Under the pieces are notes generated by a model that was given only the letters and a program-made list of their open reading frames with translations, was not told the DNA's origin and searched no databases. Of a stretch of DNA of 64,000 bases, positions 9,441 to 17,958 are shown in pieces. The translations under genes were made by a program, and so were the position numbers. Within the stretch, counting starts at the first letter, position 1, and each line of letters starts with the position of its first letter. Source of the DNA: an uncultured Lachnospiraceae bacterium (GTDB lineage Bacteria; Bacillota; Clostridia; Lachnospirales; Lachnospiraceae); assembly GCA_910584725.1 (NCBI GenBank), contig CAJUBE010000001.1, positions 1 to 64,000 of the forward strand. The letters run 5' to 3'.

Positions 9441-10622
9441 CTATGCTTCACCCTGCGTCAAATGACAATATTCCCCGCAGTCCCCAATATCCTGTGAGCA
9501 GTCATTTCTGCTCCATGCAACGTTCTTCCGTATGCATTCAGCGATCTGCCCCACAGCAATACAGTTGTTGGGGATTCGGCTCTTCACTATACTTCCCGCT
9601 CCGATAATACTGCCTTCCCCAATTGTCGAATGATACATAACGGTACAATTGCTTCCAATCCAGACATGATCCTGAATATTGATTTCCCTTTTCACACCCT
9701 CTTCACCGACAGTATTTATGTTTTTGGCCGATATCACATCAAATATAGAGTGTCCGTCCCCGGATAAAAGTGTCGTGTTCCACGAAAACATGCAATCATT
9801 TCCAATCATAATCTTTGAAAATGGCACCGCTTCAATACGCAGTCCATAGTTAAGCGTACTCCCTTTGCCGATATGTAATTTAGCTCCGCTGCCCAGAGTA
9901 ATATAAGAATCAAATTCTATTATGCAGTTTTCATCTATAACAGCCTTTGCATCCTTATGAAGAACGATTTGCCTTATTTCTCCTAATACGGTTTGATTCC
10001 CTATCTGCAATTCGGAATTATTCACCGCCATAATTCCTTTCGCGGAAGTTATTTTACATTCGGCTCCAACCGTCATTTTCGAATTATTTGACAGATATAT
10101 GCTTCCGCCCAAAAAGCTTCTGTCCCCTATACTTAAATAGCAACCGCTATCCACATTAACCTTCAAGTTACCGAAAAGTTTTACCCCCCCCCCTATCTCT
10201 ATGACCGAATTAAAACCTGAAAAGACAAATCGTATATTTTTCCAGTATCCAAATATCTTATTTCCATGCCTGTCCTCATAGTAGTTCTCCTCTTCCTTCA
10301 CGGCACAGTCGCAAAAGTAATAGTAATCTCTATTTTCTTCATACCCAAACTGCTGCAGTTTCGTTTTGATGCTTTCGTGTCTGCCTATCGGAATAACAAG
10401 AAAATATTGATCTGCGCATCCGTTTAAAATATCCACATTTCTAACCAAATCGCCATCTACCAGCAGTTGATTGCTGTCTACTGTAAATGCCACATGAATG
10501 TTTCTTTTCTCAAGCAGCGCTTCTATTTCCGTGGATGTCACATTATATCCCCAGATCACAACATCCCGCCCGGCATGATTTTTTATAACGTTATTTACAA
10601 TATCCCTCAAAAATTCATTCAA
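9441..10622 (-). CDS. Left-handed beta-helix (hexapeptide) acyltransferase with N-terminal Rossmann-like domain
   Basis: Residues ~15-95 (DVVIWGYNVTSTEIEALLE) are Rossmann-like. The rest is a long hexapeptide-repeat helix ending in a LacA/WbbJ-type active region: MFSWNTTLLSGDGHSIFD, HVWIGSNCTVMYHSTIGEGSIIGAGSIVKSRIPNNCIAVG. Such enzymes O-acetylate or otherwise acylate sugars from acyl-CoA. I place the start at TTG 10622, because AAGGAGA precedes it at 7 nt and it overlaps the upstream stop by 8 bp; the ATG at 10652 has no RBS. This gives 394 residues. A homopolymer run of nine C near 10185-10193 is worth noting as a possible slippage site. Confidence 0.8.
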   Translation of the reverse strand: MNEFLRDIVNNVIKNHAGRDVVIWGYNVTSTEIEALLEKRNIHVAFTVDSNQLLVDGDLVRNVDILNGCADQYFLVIPIGRHESIKTKLQQFGYEENRDYYYFCDCAVKEEENYYEDRHGNKIFGYWKNIRFVFSGFNSVIEIGGGVKLFGNLKVNVDSGCYLSIGDRSFLGGSIYLSNNSKMTVGAECKITSAKGIMAVNNSELQIGNQTVLGEIRQIVLHKDAKAVIDENCIIEFDSYITLGSGAKLHIGKGSTLNYGLRIEAVPFSKIMIGNDCMFSWNTTLLSGDGHSIFDVISAKNINTVGEEGVKREINIQDHVWIGSNCTVMYHSTIGEGSIIGAGSIVKSRIPNNCIAVGQIAECIRKNVAWSRNDCSQDIGDCGEYCHLTQGEA

Positions 10623-13152
10623 TCGGGTTCTCCTTCTTGTTTTGTACCTCATCTGTTATATGGCGAATATAGTCATCCAATGAGAAAAAAACGGTCTCTG
10701 ACGGGACTCCATTCTCCTGCTCACAATACACATTTCTCAGATCAAACAGAAATTTTTCAAACTCCTCTCTGCCATTAGAACCGATTTGCAAAGATTCTCG
10801 TCTTACCTTGCCTTTCCCCTTTCTAAATTCCGATAGGAAACCGTCCTTGTCGTATGTCATCATGTGACAAGAATCAGCTTTGCAATAAGTGTAATGACTC
10901 CCCAAAATGTCTCTGTTTACGTCTGACAAAACAGCTATTTCTTTCAGACATTTCGCTTCTCCATCTTTCACATCCGCTTTCAAAATTTTGTTATACTCAT
11001 TGGGGAAGAAATATACCTCGCCATCAAAATATTCGCATCCCCAGAACAAGAAGCTTTCTGTCTGTTTAGATGCAATGAGATATCCTTCACATACATTTCC
11101 CTTTTCATCCCATTGTAAAATCTTCCGGCTTTTCAACGGCGCCATCCAAAATTTTCTGCCATCGAAGCAGATGTCCGCATACCCTGCGTCACCTTCTCCA
11201 AGTCTGATAATTTCTGTCCGCTCCGTCTCCAGATTAAATGTCATTACATAATTGCTCCAATTAAAAGGAGCATACACAACATTCTCCTTCCTACATGTTC
11301 TAAAAAAGAGAGAAGTGCCTGTATCTATATTATTTTCCTGCAGTGTCTTGTACCAATCTGACAGAAACTCTATCGTTTCCGTTTCGAGATTCCATTTTAG
11401 AACAAACGTTCTCTGATGCGGGATAAAATAAATCGACTCGCCATACTGATATGCCGTAGAGAAATTCCATCCCGTATACCCTTCTAAACTCCCTATATTT
11501 TCTTTTTCAAATGCAATCTTCGAAAACGCCCTGCTCTTTTTATCAAAAACACCAATTTCCTTTGCTCTAAGCGGCACAAAATATAGCTTGTCTTTGTATT
11601 CCAAAATAGATGAATACAGTCGATACCCATCTATTTTCTCATTTGGGAAAGAGCCGACGAACTCTACCTGCCACGTGTGTTTTCCCATTTTAAACAGGGC
11701 ATTGAAGTATAGAGATGTAAACCAATAAGTCTCTCCGTCATCATAGAGCTCCTCAAAGGAAAAGAGGTACTTTTCATTATCTTTACCCTGCAAAAAGGCC
11801 TGCTCTATCAACACGCTCAAGCCCACCTTTTTACATAGCTGAACTACACTGCTTGTATCGCCATAATATGCCGAACTAAGCGCTATTGCCCGATCCAGAT
11901 CGACGCTGTCATCATAAATACCCCAGCCCTCTTCGCAATATTTGCCAACCAGCTTGTTATATTCTATCCACAATTGCGGACGCATGCTTTCCACAGTTGC
12001 TTTTATCAATGGATGCGGTCTCCATAAAAGCGCCACCTGAGCCCTGTTTTCTTTAAATATACGGAATACATCCTCCATCTTTTTCAACATCTTCTCGTCG
12101 TGCTGTAACAATGCGCCGATGCCAGTATTGTAAAATACAACCTTCTTCCAACTCCCATCCGGCTTCTCAATAATTCGCAGCCACTCCGCCGGAATCTCCA
12201 GATCCTCTTTTTTTGTATTTAATACCTTATCAATCTTCGGCGATCCCGTCCCCAGAAACTTCTTTTCCAAAAACTTCCTGTCCACATGCTCCCCCGGAAG
12301 CCCCATCTCCCTGGCCGCCTTCAAATATTCATTGATGTAAATCTGCCGCATGTCCTCCGACTGGACGATCACCTGATGGGCATAAATGGTGCCGGGCGTA
12401 AAGCAGAAATGCTTCATGCCGTCGATTGCCGCCTGGTCGTCCTGGTTGATTTCCGGCAATATAAAATATGGTATATATACTAACTTATCTGTAAATTTTT
12501 TCAGCTCTCTCGCATAAAAAGCCGGGTGCACACTTGTCACATGATTACACTCATCATATGGATTATGTATATAAATAATATCCGGATGTTCCTTCTCCAG
12601 ATCAAAAGCTTCCCAAGACACGATCGGCACATAGTCAGGATATTGCTCTCCTTCATAGTGCATCCTGCTGAAGCTCCCATCGGGATTCTTATCAAAATAA
12701 GGAATCGGCACGACATACGCGTCACAGTCCGGATCGGCATCCGCCGCCTTCCAGACGCTCTCGAGGCTGTCCCACATGGACGCCTTATAGGGCAGAAATA
12801 CCGCGCATGTCCTGACCGGAATATCATTCTTCACGCTGTTCTCTATCCGAATCAACTCACGGCGGAGATTTTTATATGTCTTACCCACATTGACAGGCTG
12901 CTGCTGCCTGATCGATTCATAGGTCAGATAAAGCAGCTCACAGTAATTTTCCAGAAGCCCTACCGTGGCAAAGCCTTCTCCCTCAGACTCCTCGATCATG
13001 CCGCCGATTTGGATCGCGCTGTCCTGGCACTGTTCAAGAAGGGTCAGAGCCGCATCCGAATTGCCGGTATCTATCGCTTTTTTAATCGCATCATGTGCTT
13101 TTTCAAGCAGGCCGATGGTTGAAATTATCTGATTTTTTTGTGATTTTCTCAT
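10615..13152 (-). CDS. CDP-glycerol glycerophosphotransferase-like protein fused to a C-terminal beta-propeller-like region
   Basis: An 845-residue protein and first gene of the polysaccharide operon. Residues 1-110 are helical (FATVGLLENYCELLYLTYES). Residues ~115-455 resemble the transferase domain of teichoic-acid glycerophosphotransferases, with LLWRPHPLI (378-383) and the GDTSSVVQLC motif (431-440) corresponding to the RxHP and sDxSS motifs of that family. Residues ~480-800 are a series of WxxEFVGSFPN / YFVPLRAKEIGVFD / IYFIPHQRTFVLKW type strands, reading like a beta-propeller. The fusion is unusual. Start ATG 13152 has a modest RBS (AGGACGGG). Exact reaction unknown. Confidence 0.65.
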   Translation of the reverse strand: MRKSQKNQIISTIGLLEKAHDAIKKAIDTGNSDAALTLLEQCQDSAIQIGGMIEESEGEGFATVGLLENYCELLYLTYESIRQQQPVNVGKTYKNLRRELIRIENSVKNDIPVRTCAVFLPYKASMWDSLESVWKAADADPDCDAYVVPIPYFDKNPDGSFSRMHYEGEQYPDYVPIVSWEAFDLEKEHPDIIYIHNPYDECNHVTSVHPAFYARELKKFTDKLVYIPYFILPEINQDDQAAIDGMKHFCFTPGTIYAHQVIVQSEDMRQIYINEYLKAAREMGLPGEHVDRKFLEKKFLGTGSPKIDKVLNTKKEDLEIPAEWLRIIEKPDGSWKKVVFYNTGIGALLQHDEKMLKKMEDVFRIFKENRAQVALLWRPHPLIKATVESMRPQLWIEYNKLVGKYCEEGWGIYDDSVDLDRAIALSSAYYGDTSSVVQLCKKVGLSVLIEQAFLQGKDNEKYLFSFEELYDDGETYWFTSLYFNALFKMGKHTWQVEFVGSFPNEKIDGYRLYSSILEYKDKLYFVPLRAKEIGVFDKKSRAFSKIAFEKENIGSLEGYTGWNFSTAYQYGESIYFIPHQRTFVLKWNLETETIEFLSDWYKTLQENNIDTGTSLFFRTCRKENVVYAPFNWSNYVMTFNLETERTEIIRLGEGDAGYADICFDGRKFWMAPLKSRKILQWDEKGNVCEGYLIASKQTESFLFWGCEYFDGEVYFFPNEYNKILKADVKDGEAKCLKEIAVLSDVNRDILGSHYTYCKADSCHMMTYDKDGFLSEFRKGKGKVRRESLQIGSNGREEFEKFLFDLRNVYCEQENGVPSETVFFSLDDYIRHITDEVQNKKENPIE

Positions 13153-13290
13153 ACGCGGCCCGTCCTGTCAAAACAGTAAAATAATGTCTTATGATTTATC
13201 GGCAGAATGAGCCGGAAACTTTACTCCAACCTCATTCCCAAAAAACGGAATCGTCTTCCTTTATCAAACTCTTATATCCGTATTGTTATC

Positions 13291-13319
13291 ATTTTAGCAT
13301 CTGAAACAGCTCCTGTAAA
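13291..13319 (-). promoter_or_regulatory. Promoter of the polysaccharide operon
   Basis: TTTACA (13319-13314) and TAAAAT (13296-13291) are separated by 17 nt, each one mismatch from the sigma-A consensus. Transcription would start near 13284, leaving a leader of about 130 nt before the 845-residue protein. The palindromic box begins 15 bp upstream of the -35 element. Confidence 0.7.
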
Positions 13320-13333
13320 CATTTTCGTAAAAT

Positions 13334-13406
13334 ACGCACGCGTGCGTTTTCTTTTTGCATTTAAATGCACGCGTGCATTTAGGTGTGCGTTTTCCGTGCG
13401 TTTATT
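13334..13406. promoter_or_regulatory. Palindromic operator-like box upstream of the polysaccharide promoter
   Basis: Two perfect palindromes, ACGCACGCGTGCGT (13334-13347) and TAAATGCACGCGTGCATTTA (13362-13381), are followed by two half-sites (GTGCG at 13385 and 13396). Positions 13367-13406 match 15226-15265 at 38 of 40 bases in the same orientation. Both copies sit just upstream of minus-strand promoters, so this is probably the binding site of the adjacent regulator. The -35 sequence of the polysaccharide promoter is at 13314-13319. Confidence 0.65.
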
Positions 13407-13460
13407 CCCGCGAGCAACGAGCCAAGTGATTGGCTTGGCATTTGGCGACTGCCGCGGGGT
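13404..13460. repeat. Interspersed palindromic repeat, family 1 (copy A)
   Basis: Begins ATTCCCGCGAGCAACGAGCC and ends TTTGGCGACTGCCGCGGGGT; internal AGCCAA/TTGGCT and outer CCCGCG/CGCGGG can pair. Related copies lie reversed at 17857-17917 and 34660-34721. All three are between genes close to a stop codon. Confidence 0.7.
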
Positions 13461-13463
13461 ATT

Positions 13464-15113
13464 TCACTTTTTAAGCTCGTACCTCGCTTTTCTCCCCTTT
13501 CCAACCAAAACAAGCTGCCCCCTGTCCGCGAGCTTCTTTAAGGTTCGATATGCCTGACTGTCGTTTATGCTTAGAAGCTCCTTCACATTATCCCTTGTGA
13601 CATAGCTCTGCTGCTTCGCCAGTTTTATAATCAACTCTTCATATTTCAGGCGGTCTATACCCGTCTGCCTTACATAACCGACAGAATTTTCCTGCTCTCT
13701 ATACACTTTCGCGCTTAACATATAAGCTCTTGCCCTGCCGTTTCCCACTGCCTCTATCAATCCACTCTCAAGTAGTTTTTCGACGTTTGCCTTGGTCCTC
13801 ATTTCACTCACATGAATCGCTTCAGCTAGTTCCCCCACCGACGCCCTGCGCTGTGTACGCAAGGTTGACAAGATAAGCAGCGAGTTGATCGGCAGAGTTC
13901 TCCCCATCCTGTTTTCCTCATTTGAAATCATCTGGGTAAACGCCATATCCGGTCTGGCCCGTTGGATAAACAGCTTTACATACCGGCTTGTCGATTCGGA
14001 ATAGTCCGGAAGCGGACGCCCATAGACAATGGAACCCTCAAAAATACGGTCAATTCCTCTTCCTGTGCGTTCCGCAAGCCCGATTCTTTTGAGCGCATCC
14101 GCCAACGCCTGATTGCGTCCATGCGGCTCAACGGTAAGCAGATTGTTTAGGTTAACGCCCTCAATAAATCCTCCCGGGCTGCTGATTGATAAGCCTTCAT
14201 CCTCAACAACCACTCTCACCGTCTGTAAGATCGTATAGTCCCTATGGCAGAAAGCGTTTACCAAACCTTCTCTGATTGCAGCCTCAGAAAATTCCGGAAT
14301 CGGAATACGGAACAGCCCGTATTCCATCTCCCGTTCGGGATTCCATGCCCTCAGATGAGTTTCTATCCGCTCAAACGCACGTAACAGCGGTTCTATAAAT
14401 TGTTCATTTACTCTTACCTTCGTACCCTCCAGCACCTGAAAACTCGCGCCCGCAGTCGGCATAAGCTGCTGCAATCGCTCCGCTTTGCCGATCAGAAGCA
14501 TTCCTGTGACTGTAGGGTGCAATATGCCGTTTTCCTCTTTTACAAAGCGTAACGCTTTATCCAATTCTTCATCAGACAATCCCGTCAAAGACTCCTCGCC
14601 TTTGCGCATCTTTATAATATCCCGCAGGCGTTTTCTCTCATTCGAATCCAAATCCTCCACAGTCGCGCCAGTCAATGTCTGTGCGGAAAAATCAAGCAGA
14701 CTCAGCTCTGACAGCCTTGTATTAATCTCATATGGGTACAAGGGAATGTTTTCAGGCGTTCCATCTAATTTTATTCTCCGCCGCAGAATTTTGCCCTCAG
14801 AAGATGACACAATGGCCCTGCTCATGGGAATTTCCACCTTTAAAACTTCTTTTCCGTTCTCCATAAGCATTTCGGCTCTGACAGAAACAGCCGGCACCGT
14901 TTTGTTGGCAATCAGCGCCGCCACTCCGATTTCGTCAGTATGCTCTTTATGAACGCCTGTAATCGTTCCATCATCCTCCACGCCGAGAAACAAAACGCCG
15001 CCTTCCGTATTTGCCATCCCGATAACCGCCTCAATCAGATCATGATCCGGCAGCTTCTTTTTATCACTCTTAAACTCCACAGTTAATGTTTCCTGCTCCG
15101 GAATCATTCTCAT
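13464..15113 (-). CDS. Schlafen AlbA_2-type ATP-binding transcriptional regulator
   Basis: N-terminal EFKSDKKKLPDHDLIEAVIGMANTEGG and LFLGVEDDGTITGV are the AlbA_2 (Schlafen) domain, residues ~10-125. The middle (REGLVNAFCHRDYTI ... ISSPGGFIEGV, residues ~275-350) is the HATPase_c_4 type domain usual in this group. Residues ~400-545 contain two winged-helix segments (ASVGELAEAIHVSEMRTKANVEKL; YVTRDNVKELLSINDSQAYRTL). I choose ATG 15113 because GGAGG lies 5 nt upstream; the longer frame begins with GTG 15146 without an RBS. This gives 549 residues. Its own promoter and the adjacent polysaccharide promoter share a palindromic box, so autoregulation and control of the operon are likely but inferred. 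Confidence 0.82.
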   Translation of the reverse strand: MRMIPEQETLTVEFKSDKKKLPDHDLIEAVIGMANTEGGVLFLGVEDDGTITGVHKEHTDEIGVAALIANKTVPAVSVRAEMLMENGKEVLKVEIPMSRAIVSSSEGKILRRRIKLDGTPENIPLYPYEINTRLSELSLLDFSAQTLTGATVEDLDSNERKRLRDIIKMRKGEESLTGLSDEELDKALRFVKEENGILHPTVTGMLLIGKAERLQQLMPTAGASFQVLEGTKVRVNEQFIEPLLRAFERIETHLRAWNPEREMEYGLFRIPIPEFSEAAIREGLVNAFCHRDYTILQTVRVVVEDEGLSISSPGGFIEGVNLNNLLTVEPHGRNQALADALKRIGLAERTGRGIDRIFEGSIVYGRPLPDYSESTSRYVKLFIQRARPDMAFTQMISNEENRMGRTLPINSLLILSTLRTQRRASVGELAEAIHVSEMRTKANVEKLLESGLIEAVGNGRARAYMLSAKVYREQENSVGYVRQTGIDRLKYEELIIKLAKQQSYVTRDNVKELLSINDSQAYRTLKKLADRGQLVLVGKGRKARYELKK

Positions 15114-15184
15114 AATTACCTCCGCTTCAAAACATCCGCCAAACACTTACAATCCATCTGTCAAAATATAACAGCGATAAATGC

Positions 15185-15213
15185 ATTTTAACACACGCCG
15201 TGCGTTTTATCAA
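15185..15213 (-). promoter_or_regulatory. Promoter of the AlbA_2 regulator gene
   Basis: TTGATA (15213-15208) and TAAAAT (15190-15185) with a 17-nt spacer. The spacer itself is an imperfect palindrome on the GTGCG theme (ACGCACG-G-CGTGTGT), as expected of an autoregulatory operator overlapping the promoter. Confidence 0.68.
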
Positions 15214-15220
15214 TATTAAT

Positions 15221-15265
15221 TAAACGCACGCGTGCGTTTAGGCGTGCGTTTTCCGTGCGTTTATT
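15221..15265. promoter_or_regulatory. Palindromic operator-like box upstream of the regulator promoter
   Basis: The perfect 20-bp palindrome TAAACGCACGCGTGCGTTTA (15221-15240) is followed by two GTGCG half-sites. Positions 15226-15265 repeat 13367-13406 with two mismatches. The box lies 7 bp upstream of the -35 element at 15208-15213. Confidence 0.65.
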
Positions 15266-15301
15266 TAACAAAAATTTCACAGAAACGAAAGACTCCCTTC
15301 A

Positions 15302-15330
15302 TTGACAACCATTTCCGGTATCTTTATCAT
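15302..15330 (+). promoter_or_regulatory. Promoter for the membrane protein gene at 15436
   Basis: TTGACA (15302-15307), 17-nt spacer, TATCAT (15325-15330). It is divergent from the regulator promoter and lies outside the palindromic box. Confidence 0.6.
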
Positions 15331-15435
15331 AATAGATATGTGGAAAACTTTTCGGCTACAAAATATCTGTTCCGAATGATGCTGCTAAACAGAAAAAACA
15401 TCGATTGAATTGTCGAAGAAAGAAAGGATTGCGAT

Positions 15436-16269
15436 ATGTCGTCACAAAATTCAGTAATAGAAGAGATCAGAGATGTTCAGAAAAAAGCCTTTGCCACCAT
15501 GACTTTCAAAGAAAAGCTCGCCTATTTCTGGGATTACTATAAGGTGCACACAATCGTGGCCGTTATCGTGGTTGTCTTCATCATAACCTTCATCAATTCC
15601 TACCGTTCCAACAAACCCTACGCCTTTTACGCGGTTCTGCTGAATGCCAATACCAGCATGGATAATAATGACGCCACTGTCACATGGCCGCAGGAGTTTC
15701 TGGAATATGCAGGTATCGACCCGGACGCCTATCAGGTATATATTGACACCACTGTCACAACTTCCGCCAGCAGCGGCGACCAGTACGAAATGGCCAGCCG
15801 ACAAAAAATGGCGGCCATGATGCATGCCGGAGATATCCAGGCCATCGTGGCAGACACGGAAGCCTTTGAAAGTTATGCACGACTCGAATACTTCTATGAT
15901 CTGAACAGCGCTTTCAGTGCAGAAGAGCTCGCTCCCTATGCCGACCTGCTCTACTACACGGACGGCGCCGACTTTGATGCGGATACGGGGGATACGCTGG
16001 ATGAGCTGGAAGCCGCGCAGAAAGCCCTTTACGAAAAGGTGATCGACCACAGCGATCCCGCCGCCATGGAAATGCCCGTGGCAGTGGGCATCCGCATCCC
16101 GCAGACGGGAAACAGGCTGGGCGATTCCGGCTACTATGATTATATTTTTGAAGGCGATTACACCTTCCAGGGATACCCCTCCGAGATTGTGATCGGGATT
16201 CCGCTGTCGGTGGAGAATCCGGAGATCACGCTGCAATTTTTGAACTACCTGTTTGAAAATAATATGTGA
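15436..16269 (+). CDS. Single-pass membrane protein of unknown function
   Basis: A 277-residue protein I do not recognise beyond its general look of a conserved Clostridia membrane protein. Residues ~1-35 are cytoplasmic and basic, residues ~39-55 (TIVAVIVVVFIITFINS) form one membrane helix, and the remaining ~220 residues are acidic and predicted extracellular. The domain contains LLNANTSMDNND and IVADTEAFESYARLEYFYDL, which has the look of a substrate-binding-like fold, but no motif decides it. Start ATG follows AAAGGA at 8 nt. It converges with gatB, whose stop is 33 nt away. Two copies of the dispersed palindrome (15669, one mismatch; 15744, exact) lie within it. Confidence 0.7.
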   Translation: MSSQNSVIEEIRDVQKKAFATMTFKEKLAYFWDYYKVHTIVAVIVVVFIITFINSYRSNKPYAFYAVLLNANTSMDNNDATVTWPQEFLEYAGIDPDAYQVYIDTTVTTSASSGDQYEMASRQKMAAMMHAGDIQAIVADTEAFESYARLEYFYDLNSAFSAEELAPYADLLYYTDGADFDADTGDTLDELEAAQKALYEKVIDHSDPAAMEMPVAVGIRIPQTGNRLGDSGYYDYIFEGDYTFQGYPSEIVIGIPLSVENPEITLQFLNYLFENNM

Positions 16270-16301
16270 AGGTGCTGCAATTTGCGACATATATGTCATT
16301 T

Positions 16302-17735
16302 TTACAGCAGTTCCCGCAGCATCTGGTTCACTGCTCCCGGATCGGCTTTCCCTTTCATGGCCTTCATGGTCTGCCCCACAAGGAAACCGATAGCCTTCTC
16401 CTTGCCGTTCCGATAATCCTCCACGGACTGGGGATTCGCTGCGATCACTTCCTCTATGGTCTTTTTCAAGGCGCCCTCGTCATTGACGGTCTTTAATCCT
16501 TTCTCGTCCACGTACCGTTCGGGATCCACATCCTCTTCAAACATCACCTCGAAAACTTCTTTTGCCACCGAGCTGTTGATCTGCTTCGTGTCGGTAAGGG
16601 AAATCAATTTCGCCAAATTTTCCGGCGAAAAGCGCAGATCGGAAGCGTCCACCTCCCGCTCCTTCATCAGACGCAGGGTCTCTCCCATAATCCAGTTGGA
16701 CACCTTCTTGGGCTGCGCCCCCAGCGCCACCGCCGCTTCAAACAAATCCGCCAGCGGCTTTTCACCAGTGATAATCTCGATATCGTAATCGGGAATGTCA
16801 AACTCTTCCCGGTAACGCGCCATCTTTTCTGTGCGAAACTCCGGCTGTCTCGCGCGGATTTCCTCTAACATCTCTCCGCTCACGCTGATCGGGGTCAGGT
16901 CGGGATCGGGGAAGTAACGATAATCCTGCGCATCCTCCTTGCTCCGCATGGCGTAGGACTCTCCCTTCGCGTCGTCCCATCTTCTGGTTTCCTGCACCAC
17001 ACTCTCTCCCGCTTCAATCAGGTCGATCTGCCGCTCCGTCTCTCCCTCGATGGCCCTTGTAATGGCCTTGAAGCTGTTCAGGTTCTTCATCTCCGTCCGG
17101 GTGCCGAAAGCTTCCGCTCCCACCTCCCTGACAGAAAGGTTCACGTCCGCCCGCATGGATCCCTCCTGCAGCTTACAGTCCGACGCACCCAGATATTGGA
17201 TCACCAGACGCAGCTTTTCCAGATAGGCGATGACCTCCTCGGCGTTTCGCATATCCGGCTCGGACACGATCTCAATCAGCGGCACGCCGGAGCGGTTGTA
17301 GTCCACCAGACTGCAGTCCTCCCACTCGTCATGGATCAGCTTGCCCGCATCCTCCTCCATATGAATTTCATGGATGCCGACTACCTTTTTCCCGCCCTGC
17401 GCCGTCTCGATCTCCACGCCGCCGTTTCGACAGATGGGCAGATAGAGCTGGGAAATCTGGTAGTTCTGCGGATTGTCCGGGTAAAAGTAATTTTTTCTGT
17501 CAAATTTCGCATAGCGGGTGATATCGCAATTCGTCGCCAGCCCCACTGCTATGGCATACTCCAGCACCTGTTTATTGAGGACAGGCAGGGAACCCGGCAT
17601 TCCCGTGCATACCGGGCAGGTCTGGGTGTTCGGCGCCGCCCCGAAAGCGGTGGAGCAGCCGCAGAATATCTTTGTCTTCGTGGCCAGTTCCACATGGACT
17701 TCCAAGCCGATTACGGTTTCGTATTGTTTGCTCAT
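16302..17735 (-). CDS. gatB: Aspartyl/glutamyl-tRNA amidotransferase subunit B
   Basis: Forms GatCAB, which amidates misacylated Asp-tRNA(Asn) or Glu-tRNA(Gln). MSKQYETVIGLEVHVEL at the N-terminus, CGCS and CPVCTGMPGSLPVLN (zinc-binding Cys motifs CxC...CxxC), and NRSGVPLIEIVSEPD and KDAQDYRYFPDPDL in the centre are GatB signatures; the C-terminal YqeY-like tail is present. I choose ATG 17735 with GGGAGAG 7 nt upstream, giving 478 residues, the usual length; the longer frame adds a 19-residue non-homologous extension. It is separated from gatA by a toxin-antitoxin pair and an interspersed repeat. Confidence 0.96.
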   Translation of the reverse strand: MSKQYETVIGLEVHVELATKTKIFCGCSTAFGAAPNTQTCPVCTGMPGSLPVLNKQVLEYAIAVGLATNCDITRYAKFDRKNYFYPDNPQNYQISQLYLPICRNGGVEIETAQGGKKVVGIHEIHMEEDAGKLIHDEWEDCSLVDYNRSGVPLIEIVSEPDMRNAEEVIAYLEKLRLVIQYLGASDCKLQEGSMRADVNLSVREVGAEAFGTRTEMKNLNSFKAITRAIEGETERQIDLIEAGESVVQETRRWDDAKGESYAMRSKEDAQDYRYFPDPDLTPISVSGEMLEEIRARQPEFRTEKMARYREEFDIPDYDIEIITGEKPLADLFEAAVALGAQPKKVSNWIMGETLRLMKEREVDASDLRFSPENLAKLISLTDTKQINSSVAKEVFEVMFEEDVDPERYVDEKGLKTVNDEGALKKTIEEVIAANPQSVEDYRNGKEKAIGFLVGQTMKAMKGKADPGAVNQMLRELL

Positions 17736-17856
17736 AATAATCTCTCCCTTATTCTCAAAATGCGCACGCTTTCCAGCTCTTCCTGTTCGCACAAAAACAG
17801 CGTGATTTATTCATTTCCTTTACAAGTGGAATCCCCTCAGCAAACTGCGGGAATTT

Positions 17857-17917
17857 CATCCTCGTGGCAGTCGCCAAGGTCATGCATACACAACTTTGGC
17901 TCGTTGCTCATGGGAAT
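17857..17917. repeat. Interspersed palindromic repeat, family 1 (copy C, reversed)
   Basis: Read on the minus strand it begins ATTCCCATGAGCAACGAGCC and ends GGCGACTGCCACGAGGAT, matching copies A and B. It sits between the PIN toxin stop and the gatB start, inside the gat operon. The 17736-17958 gap holds nothing else recognisable. Confidence 0.65.
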
Positions 17918-17958
17918 AAAACACGCTGCTATTAGCATTCTCTATTTATATTTCTCAA

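Noticed and set aside
13334..15265. The two palindromic boxes as att sites or target duplications of a mobile element around the regulator gene
   Set aside because: No integrase or transposase is present, and the boxes are aligned with promoters in the same orientation, which suits operators better.
15451..16299. 282-codon minus-strand frame opposite the 15436 membrane protein
   Set aside because: His/Val/Gly-rich shadow frame without RBS; the plus frame has promoter, RBS and a proper membrane helix.
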